Source: Helochares maculicollis
Lineage: Eukaryota > Arthropoda > Insecta > Coleoptera > Hydrophilidae
Reading direction: 5' to 3'
Length of the DNA: 39,662 nucleotides
Assembly: GCA_033557835.1 (NCBI GenBank)
Contig: JAWQRO010000406.1
Coordinates: 1-39,662 of the forward strand
Positions 31,260 to 39,662 of this stretch are shown here, piece after piece (position 1 is the stretch's first letter; each line of letters begins with the position of its first letter). Both the position numbers and the translations under genes were made by a program. The notes beneath the pieces were generated by a model. It was not told the origin of the DNA. It saw only the letters and a list, made by a program, of their open reading frames with translations, and did no database searches.

Positions 31260-32420
31260 CCTAATTCCATCAATTCAGCTGAAAAGGCCTAAGCGATGTC
31301 CTCTGTACATACAGACGCAGAAATATAGTGCAACGTCAAAAACTCCCTCCTGCATCAGTAAGCACTAAGAACAAAATTATACGCTATTAAAGTTAGGAAA
31401 GGAGAAAAAAATGTAGCGAACGCATTTAGCTGAAAACTCGTACGTCATTCCGTTGGGCAAAGCGTGCCCAGCTTGAGTCAGGCGCTGGAAGTTCATTATA
31501 ACACCATTAGGGCTAATTCTATAGCTGTACGCTTTCTTCATTTATGAATGGAATTAAAAAATATCCCCGTAAGTGGACGGTGACTGAGCACTTTTACACT
31601 AATGCCTTGTTCGCTCTTCTGTTCTACCAGAAAAGTACTCTAAATATAATAACAGGTAGCCTTAAAACCTTTCCGTTCCTCAATTCGCCCTTATTTTGCG
31701 TTAACATTTAAAAAAACTTGAGTATCATCGAGCAAAATTGCAACAGTATGCGTTTTACAAAGATCCTTCCGTATTTTTCTATATAAAATACTTAATCTAA
31801 AACGAGTATTACAAAGAAGGTATTGATTCACCATCCAACAATAAAATTGCAGAGGAGCCTCTCGAAAGTCGAGATTGAGTTGAGACATCAGAGTACAAGC
31901 AAGCAGGTGATTATTTACAGATAGGGCACGGAAAGGGATGACAATAGAGGCGCTGACTGAAACATTTGTTCTGAAAGGGACCGAAAAGGTCTGAATATTA
32001 CAGGATGAGTCATGCACCAAACGTAAATCGCAAATGTCTTATTGACAATTTTCAAAGAAATTGTTTAGAAGATGGCAACACTTTCACTCCAGCGAAATGT
32101 GTACATAAAGAAAGTGAAAATTGAAACCACTTGCTTTGTCTGCGACTCGAAAAACCCCATGCACACTTGAATCGCGTCTAGTTTGCGCTTGAAATATACA
32201 TTGCGTCATTTCGGATTGAATTTTTCTCCAGCATCCATCGCGCTATCGTAAAGAAAGGAAAAGGGAATGAAATTAATTTTTGAAATGAATATTTTAAAAG
32301 TTCTTTGCACAGCCAGACCGCACTCATTCAGCGTTGGCGTGCCGGAGGGACGGGCGAAGATATTAGCGAAGGTTTAAACACACCCTTAATGTGAAACTTC
32401 TCTTCCCCGGAAACTTTTGA
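31260..32420. other. GC-richer stretch of unknown content
   Basis: This stretch is less AT-rich than both sides. The longest frame (31691-32020, minus, 109 codons) has no recognisable domain. The plus strand in the same place reads as broken protein-like pieces such as EEPLESRD and QAGDYLQIGHGKG. It could be an unrecognised element remnant or a conserved non-coding region. Confidence 0.25.
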
Positions 32421-34455
32421 AATTGGATGCGATTTCCGGAAAATTATTTTAGATATGACGATTCTTTCAGAAGGACGTAATTTATAAAATCAAAAGGGGA
32501 TCTAAGTTTTTTCCATTAATTCCTCCTTTTATTATTCGGTGCGTTGACTCTGCAAAGATATATTGAGGAGCAATTTACTGGATGACCTACATTTTAATTA
32601 TAATATATTTTTGAATTATTTGAAATGTTATATAGTTTATGGTGAATATACGAATGTTTGCAGCACTGAAAAGGGTTAGATCAGGAATGAATTCCATTAG
32701 TGTAACATAAGCAAGAACTATAATAAAAATGGGAAATATTCAGTCTTTTTGATCGCAATGAAATCATAATTTTTAATTTTACCAACTATAGACTGTATAT
32801 TTTATTAAAATGTATGGAATATTGATTGCATCTTTAAGCGATTACCATCAAAAAGACAAGTTTGAGTCAATTTCGTTTTAATATTCTTTTTTGTTAACAT
32901 CTCAAGCTAAGCGTATTGAGATAACAAGTTTTCCAAATTTTCAACCATTACTGCAAAACTGCTATCAAAGAATCATATATTTTCGGCTCAAGAGAAAAAG
33001 AAAATGTTTTGAACTGCTTAACTTCATGATACACTATATTAACTATCTACGGAGCAATAAAAACTTTTAATTTTAGTTCCGATATTTACCCGAATTGAAT
33101 TTGATATCATTGAAGTAATTTCTATTCGATGTGAAATAAGTTGGAAAATTGTAAGTATTTTTACATGAAGCACTATAACTAATTTTGTTGAATATAAAAT
33201 TTCAAGAAGAGATAAGCATTTTTGTGGAGAAAGTTTCACTATGACCGAAAAGTTTTCAAACAAAAATAAGTATAATATTCAAGTACTAAGTGAGTGTAGT
33301 GTGTGCATAATAAAAAATTTTTGAATAAAGCAGAAATGTATCTTGAAATTTATATTTTAATTATTGACAGACCTTAAACTTAACTCTACTTTAAAACTAG
33401 CACTTTCTTTAGTTTCTTAGAAGTTGTCGCCTCTTTTGAGATATTTTTACTAGTGTTTGGAGGTGTAATTTTTAATATTAATGTAGTTAAAGCCTAATAC
33501 TATATAAATAAAGTAAAACTATACAATGATAAACCTCTAACGGTTTGTAGAAAAGTATTCTATTTAATATTTAAATTGATGCTGAGAAATCTGTGCCACT
33601 ATTTTCTGTTAAATATAAAAACATTTCTAATTTTACCTTTTCTGCGCATACTTGAGTATAACACTTTCAAATGAGATGTCATGAATAAGGCATTTATTTA
33701 TTGTATTATTTATTTACTGCTACTTTAATACAAGATAGATTTATAATAAAACACATTGTACATTTTCTGTCTATTTTTACGTTGGTTTTAAAACGGAAGT
33801 TTTGAAGCTATAAAAAGCTATTAATTAAGGGTGAGTCTTAAGGAATTCTGAGTTAATATATTTATCTTCATAAAAGAAAAATTTTTCTGAAGGTAGCATT
33901 TTAGTTTATTTTATTTGGATCATATATTTGAGAGATATGTGATTAAATTTTCAATTGGGTCAGACGTAATTGCTGTTGGTCATGATTTCTGACCATTTCT
34001 TCATACCATATTTTTTTAAGCTTGATAAAAGTATTGAGTATACAAATTCGAATTTTCTTGAAGAGAGTTAAATATCAGAATTAGTAGTAACTAGGTGTAA
34101 ATAAATAGACATACAAAGTATGACTGCATTTTCTGTGACTTAAATCACGTAGACAAATCTCAATGCGATAATATCCAGAATAGGCCGTGCAAAATAAAAA
34201 TCTAGTCAACGCCAAATATACTTCGCTTACTCCTGTAATGAAGATGTGTCAAAAAATAAGCATTCTTAAAAAGATGATCGTATATGATATGAATATATAT
34301 GGTTTGAATTTGATTTTAATACAGCAAATACTAATTTGTAGGTTGCTCAATTTCGGGTCGATAAGAAAGAGCATTGCTACTAGCCTAATTTTTTGTTATG
34401 TTGGTACACTCTTCATATAAGCGTATGTGAATTTTCATTCCAATCTGCCAATTCA
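32421..34455. other. No recognised feature
   Basis: AT-rich with short chance frames only (33039-33263 minus, 34187-34420 plus). The last 200 bp may include the 5' untranslated part of the mariner that follows, but no terminal inverted repeat was identified. Confidence 0.3.
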
Positions 34456-34459
34456 TTCA

Positions 34460-35458
34460 TCATTTAGTATCGACGTGTCACTATATCGTGCAGTGATTGA
34501 AATTTTGTTTTTGATATGTTTAAAAGCAAAGAAAATTTATGAACGATATTAAAAGTCTGTAAGGATTCTTCACCTTCTACTATTACAGAAGAAAAATGGT
34601 TTGCTGGATTTATACGTGGTTGAACAAGCCTTCAAGGTGATACACGTCAAAGACGTTCAAAAACAGCACCAACACCAAAAATCGTAGAAAAAATATAGAA
34701 TATCTTATTGTAAAATCGTCGAGTAGCTGAAAGAGATTTAGTAGAAGCACTAGGCATCTCATTGGGCAGTCTAAGTAGTATCTTGACTGAAGTATTGAAC
34801 ACAGCTTTATAGCTGTATACACAATGGGTGCGGTATTTGCTAACAATGGAACAAAAACACATTCAACTGCAACTTTCTTAGCAGCATTTAGAACGTTTTC
34901 TAAAGAACATAGGGGATTTTATGGGTCGATTTATCGCTATGGATGAGACTTGTATCAATCAAGAGTCTACAGAATGTTGTGAACCTGGTTTTGTAGCTTT
35001 AAGACGAGTTCGCGTCCAGACATTGACCAAGAAGTGGTAGCACCAGTTTTTTGGGATGCGAAAAGAATTTGGTTTGTGGATTACTTGCAAACTGGTAAAG
35101 CAATAAATTATGAACGTTATTGCAACATTTTAGACTAGCTGGAGGAAATTCTTTTTGAAAAAAGACCTGGTTTGCCGAAAAAATCCTCATTCATCAGGAC
35201 TATACACAAGAGCATTTTGACAATGGTGAAATATCATGAATTAAATTTAGAATTGTTGGGGCATCCACAGTATTTACTAGCGACTTCCATCTGTTTCCAG
35301 ACCTAAAATAATCCATGAGTGGAAAGCGTTTTTTGTCCAATAATGAGGTCATAACAGATGTGGAAGTGTATTTTGCAGCCCTTCCAAATTCTCACTTAAG
35401 GAATGGGATTCATAAATTGGAATCTCGTAGGGACGGAAGTGTATTACTGTTCAGGTAG
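34460..35458 (+). mobile_element. Near full-length mariner transposase pseudogene
   Basis: Matches run in order across about 1 kb: YRAVIEILFL...AKKIYER (34484-34552), DSSPSTITEEKWFAGF (about 34564-34612), APTPKIVEKI, RRVAERDLVEALGISLGSLS (about 34718-34780), LLTMEQK, then FMGRFIAMDETCIN (34921-34960). Next come VVAPVFWDAKRIWFVDYLQT (about 35035-35095), EKRPGLPKK, HQDYTQEH (35192-35215), HELNLELLGHPQY, SDFHLFPDLK and SGKRFLSNNEVITDVEVYFA (about 35320-35380), ending in FR-TAG at 35456-35458. These are the mariner helix-turn-helix and DD34D catalytic landmarks. The first Asp (MDET, 34942-34944) and second Asp (HQD, 35198-35200) are present. About 13 bases are missing where Y-S-P-D-L-A-P is expected, removing the third Asp and shifting frame. 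Several stops confirm that it is dead. Minus frames 34610-35190 are shadows. Confidence 0.75.
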
Positions 35459-35504
35459 ACTATATTGAATAATAAAGTGTATTTCAAACAATATTTTTTT
35501 TTAT

Positions 35505-35580
35505 CTAACCGCAAAACTATACACAGTATACACTGAAGTGCTGAGTGGAGACACTCCAGATATTTAATGGAAGTGAACTA
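35505..35580 (+). repeat. Hairpin-bearing end block of dispersed repeat
   Basis: ACCGCAAAACTATACACAGT then ATACACTGAAGTGCTGAG leads to TGGAG-ACA-CTCCA (35546-35558), followed by GATATTTAAT. The order matches the copies at 4485-4560 and 7880-7945. It begins about 50 bp after the mariner stop codon, so it may mark an independent insertion beside that element. Confidence 0.55.
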
Positions 35581-36815
35581 AAATTAAAGCAACTATGTAC
35601 TATTACTTCTTGATATTTGACGTTGCCTTTTGAATCTTTAAGCAACTAGTTCTGTAGTAACATCTGCATGCATATACCGATATATCGTTTTTAAGGTCTC
35701 ACCAGTGTCAGGAAACTTCTATTTTTAGGATAGTTTACCTTATTTAAAGATAGCTATGTACAAACCGTTTTTATAAACATAATACGAGTAAGTGTCCAAA
35801 ATTTATATTAGTTTTAACTAGATAATATTCTCTCAGATATAATTCATAACAGTTATGACACCAACTCTTTTAGCTTAATTAGTTCTCTACAGTTTTGATA
35901 CTGGCTCTGATAAAGTACTTTTCTTTTAAGATATAAAATGGAAGTAATAGAAAGTGTAGCAGTCTTTTTTTTATGAAATCGCCAACTTTAAAGAAAATAT
36001 GATGAGAGGATCGATAGTTTGCCACTAACGAAGGAGAGTGCAGTTTAAATAGAAATAGATTTTGTCTTCAATTATCGTATTAAGTACATAATAGTTTTAA
36101 ACTCACCTTAAATAGTTTTCGCAAAATAATACTAATATTTTATCACCCTTGTACAAATATATTAGATCGCAACAATAAAATATAGCAAGAATTGATATAG
36201 TCATGATTTATGTCATCAAAATAAAAAATTTTGGCTCGGGAGTAAATCATAAGACTTCAGATTATTTTAATATTGAAGGAAATCATTCTTAGGGCTTACA
36301 TTTGTAGGTAAAAATAAACACAAGTTATAGTCAACAATTCGTCGACATGTCTGGGTACAATTTCGTCTAATCCAAAAAAGCATATTGTAAAAGAACTGGA
36401 AATAAGTTCTTGCATAAGAGTAATTTCATATTTTTGTAATTTTTACACAAAAACCGAATTCGACAATGCAAGATACAAAAACGAACTCTGCATCATTCTT
36501 ACCTTTGATCCATTATGACTCTTGAACGTAACTTTGATATAAACAATTATTCGGGATGTAAATATATATTATATTATTCAAAGAAAACGAGAAATTTTAA
36601 TAGAAGCACAAAAGACGGCATACAAAAATGGGTGCATGTAGGCAATAGGTTCATTTCCACAAAGTTATTGTGAGTAGGCTAGTAGTTGAGCGTTTTAATT
36701 TTTTCTGGCAAGAGCATTTAAAGCAGGACAATAGAGGAGTCAAAGCTTAACAAGAAGACGCTTTCAATAGGGAACAATCAAACCGCAATCAAAACATTTT
36801 CAAATTCATGTAAAT
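35581..36815. other. No recognised feature
   Basis: AT-rich, with no frame, repeat or motif cluster that I can support. Confidence 0.3.
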
Positions 36816-36819
36816 TTCC

Positions 36820-37130
36820 CCCGCCCGGAACAAAACGGCGATGAGGTAGACGTGCATAATATAATCTTTTGAAGGTTGTTCAAACAAGAGAGGACGCACC
36901 TCTATAGAGAGACTCGAGCTCGAGAGACTACGTGAGCGAAATTCATTTAGAATGCTAAAAGCTGTGTGTTTGACATCTCTATCCGAACGCTATCTGCCGG
37001 ATAAAAAGATCCATCTGGGAGATTAGTGCCGCGATTTGCTGATAAGGGACAGTTTGCCGTTGAGGACTGAACGCTTACTACGGCCTTCATATTCTCTTCC
37101 CTCTGTGCATGAGACGAGAGGTCTGTCCAT
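36820..37130. promoter_or_regulatory. GC-richer island with GAGA-factor site cluster
   Basis: GAGAG occurs at 36888-36892, 36907-36911 and 36922-36926, and again at 37116-37120. The first three lie within 40 bp and enclose the 12-bp palindrome CTCGAGCTCGAG (36913-36924). CCGCCCGGAAC near 36830 opens the island. No coding frame crosses it. Clustered GAGAG words are typical of GAF-bound promoters, enhancers and Polycomb response elements in flies. The assignment is inferred from motifs. Confidence 0.3.
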
Positions 37131-37984
37131 TATTCCAAAATGAAGAGCTAGGGGTGATACTAAGGCCTGAACTTGCTCGAATGTTTAGTCAACGTTTTTA
37201 GCGCAATGAAAATCTTAAGAATCGTTATTAAACTATAACGAATCAATGACGAACTTGCTGCTTTTAAATACGCCCATTGTCGACAATCAAGACAAAGGCA
37301 ACAGCAGCCCAAAATTTAATATTTGATTCAAGGACAACCCTCATTTGAATTCTCACATAACGTTGGTGGTTTACATTATATTCTTTTATGTCAACTCTCT
37401 CCGTTTACAACAATAGGCTGAATTTGTTCGTACAAAAGGGCTTATGTGTTTCGTATTGTTGGAGTTTAAATAGGTATACTCCTTCATAGTGTAGTCTTTT
37501 ATCTCGCTCAGTCATTCCCGAAAGTATTCCTTATTCGTTTTAATTTTCGCCTGATTTATTTGAAGCCATTAAAATTTGGTTTGCCCTCATATATTATGTA
37601 AATTCAGGGTTATTATGCCCAATGCTCGAAATTATAATTATTATTACGATCAGATTTTTATCAGCTTCAAATCTCTTATTTAAGAAATTGAGCTGCCCAT
37701 TAGACTTCCATTATTATTACTTATTCCAGCGCATTTCTATTTAAATTGACATTCTTTCAGAACTCGATTTGTAAATACGAAACTAGTTCTTTATGTTTCT
37801 TCGTCAAATTATTGCCCATAAATCTCTTTTATGCAAATAGGTGGAAAACTCGTTTGGATTATTTACATGTCCCTATTGTATTATTTAATAATTATCGTCA
37901 GAGCACTTAAGGAAATTGTGATCATCAGAGTAAATGGGTTTGACCCCCATTTTTTCTCAGCGTACTTTTGGCTCGAACTGTGCG
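37131..37984. other. No supported gene
   Basis: AT-rich and poor in open frames, with many TAATTA/ATTAT words from 37620 onward. It may be the flank of the homeodomain-type site that follows. Confidence 0.3.
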
Positions 37985-38030
37985 GTGAGCAGCAAATTAA
38001 TTAATGTTCAATTAATTAATGATATGTTGT
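37985..38030. promoter_or_regulatory. Duplicated homeodomain-type binding site
   Basis: The 12-mer AATTAATTAATG occurs at 37995-38006 and exactly again at 38010-38021, with 15 bp from start to start. Each copy carries overlapping TAAT/ATTA cores, the general target of Antp-class and paired-class homeodomains. The exact duplication is beyond what base composition alone would readily give, but an AT-rich microduplication without function remains possible. Confidence 0.3.
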
Positions 38031-39510
38031 GAACTGCAATACTAGTGGCTAAGCAGATTAGATAATGTAGTTATTAGGGCCGTATGCTAATTCCTTATAA
38101 ATCAGTCAATTAGATTTTATCATAGGCGGATGGTAATTGTTATCCACATTGTTGGATTCTGATTTAATTGTTATGTTTAAGCCCAATAATAACTTTAACA
38201 TTAGATTGCAATCATTTTGTTTAATATACGCAGACTAGACAGTGCATCGTGATCACTAGATGTCACAAAATATTCATTCGTCTTGCAAACTCGTGACCAG
38301 TAATTGTATTGTAAATATTCATAATAACTACTGTTCCTCAATGTCAGTTAGCAAATTAATCACTATATGACGATGCTTCATTAGTTCTGTAGAAATAGAA
38401 AAATATTAACTATAATATTCAAATGATATTATAATAGTTTTGCTATTTCTTTTCATCACTTTCAATTGTATTGACGTACCGTAGGACGAATTACTGGGAA
38501 TAAGTAGAATAAACAATTTTAAAATGTATGGAAATAGTTACATTCCTACCAACTGAAAATTAGCAGATACAAAGTTTCCATTTAACCTATGCTGCGCGAA
38601 TTTTGATAATTTCTTATAAAATTATAATAGAATTAATAGAATTACAAAAATTACGTATACACTTCAAACTACAAATTTTATAATTCCAAATAATGTTACT
38701 TATTTTAATAAACAGAATGGTGGGCATAACTTGTGTAACTTTGACTCCTTACATTTCTGTACACTCTGTATATATGATACGAACTAAAATAACTTTTGAA
38801 CGTCCAATAAATCAAACCGATTACAACAACATTGATAAGTCCATTTGTAAGTGGAAATTACAAATGACCTAAATTTTACTGTGAAAAAATTTTATATAGA
38901 CTTTTTTAAAGTAGTATTTTTATTGTAAGTAATGAAAGCTTCTATAATCACAACTTATTAGCACATTTCAAAGACATTTATAAATTCAAAAACCTTGGTT
39001 GTAACACTGGGAATTTTCCAAGTAAATGCAAGCTGTAAAAATTATTTTCCCTTATTGAAGATTCAAGGATAATATTTTGCACTTAGCTTTTAGATTGCAT
39101 GTACAACGCAAAAATAAAATAGAAATTAATTATTCAATATCTCCCTAAATTTCAATTCTAATTTAAAATATAGTGTCTTATAAATTTTTACGTTATGTTC
39201 AAAGCATATATTAATGTAGTACTTAAAAGTATGACATTAACTAATAAATAACTATGACAGACATAGCAAATGTGATAAAATGTACAGCGAAATAATTTGC
39301 AACAGGTCTTGTAGAGCTTCTACCCAATCTTTGAGACATCAAACAAGCCATACAAATCATTTTTTACAGTTTAAAATGTTAAAATCCCATACCACTAAGT
39401 CTCTAACATTTATAAACGTGCGACAGAGTCCTAGTTTTCATAAAATACATGCTCTTTTGCATAATATTAATTTTTTATTGGTTCACAACCTACGACAACA
39501 AAAAAGTCAT
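38031..39510. other. No supported gene
   Basis: AT-rich. GTGATCAC near 38250 is a short palindrome. The 100-codon plus frame at 39280-39582 runs into the repeat block at the window end and has no domain. Confidence 0.3.
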
Positions 39511-39514
39511 GAAT

Positions 39515-39585
39515 GGAAGTTGTCTTTGCTTCGCTTACTCGGAATTCGCTCGCTCATCCCTCGCATGTTTAGGATATATTGAGAG
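39515..39585 (+). repeat. GC-rich block of dispersed repeat family
   Basis: TTGCTTCGCTTACTCGGAAT then TCGCTCGCTCATCCCTCGCA repeats the block found at 1285-1350 (minus), 7722-7785 and 8040-8096. The window ends 80 bp later, so a following hairpin block cannot be checked. Confidence 0.6.
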
Positions 39586-39662
39586 ATGTATTTAATGTTT
39601 GATATTGTCATACTTAGGTGTTTTGTCATAAATTAAATAACGCTTACGCTTAGTCCTTAATT

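Noticed and set aside
34610..35190. Three minus-strand frames over the mariner
   Set aside because: They are shadows of the plus-strand transposase relic, whose motifs are clear.
1..39662. Hox-complex origin suggested by Pho/GAGA/homeodomain-type motifs
   Set aside because: No homeobox, Hox exon, or iab-4 or mir-10 sequence was found, and such motifs occur genome-wide in flies.
1..39662. LTR retrotransposon or endogenous retrovirus
   Set aside because: I saw no long terminal repeats, primer-binding site, protease/integrase motifs or envelope-type frame. The tandem arrays are not LTR pairs.
1..39662. CRISPR array or bacterial contamination
   Set aside because: The tandem repeats are degenerate, without uniform spacers, and the base composition, splice signals and element types are insect-like throughout.

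Overview
This is AT-rich eukaryotic DNA, almost certainly from an insect and most plausibly a fly. The reasons are the small intron-type splice signals, the mix of element remnants (mariner, Tc1, piggyBac, a Jockey-type and another non-LTR retroelement), and short GC-richer islands carrying Pho, Grainyhead, GAGA and CGATA motifs in otherwise AT-rich DNA. There are no operons, Shine-Dalgarno sites, rRNA, convincing tRNA or CRISPR array. Most of the window looks intergenic or intronic, and no complete protein-coding gene can be followed through it.

Possible host coding sequence is sparse. An open frame of about 200 codons (10592-11197, +) predicts a multi-pass membrane protein. Two exon-sized open frames with splice-like edges lie back to back on opposite strands at 14917-15136 (-) and 15173-15390 (+). 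A Lys/Asn/Ser-rich reading frame at 23847-24875 (-) starts with a good ATG but is broken. I could not name the family of any of these.

The recognisable proteins are all decayed transposable elements. They are a non-LTR first-ORF remnant (8470-9320, +), a Tc1-like C-terminal remnant (13860-14150, +), a piggyBac-like transposase (21287-22030, -), an internally deleted mariner (26101-26640, +) beside a Jockey-type reverse transcriptase (26790-27530, -), and a near full-length but dead mariner (34460-35458, +). A weak piggyBac tail is possible at 1807-2166 (-).

A second layer is repeat DNA. It includes a dispersed family with a GC-rich block (around 1290, 7720, 8035, 39520) and a hairpin-bearing end block (around 130, 4529, 7919, 28029, 35546). 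One of these end blocks follows a 46-bp minisatellite at 3930-4400, a layout that recalls Helentron/DINE-type non-autonomous elements. Other repeats are an 18-bp tandem array (5528-5645) and two degenerate long-period arrays (19435-20050 and 20150-21175).

The third layer is GC-richer islands that may be regulatory: 5000-5420, 17640-18160, 22570-22830, 28150-28480 and 36820-37130, plus a homeodomain-type duplicated site at 37995-38021. Nothing ties these islands to a named gene inside the window.
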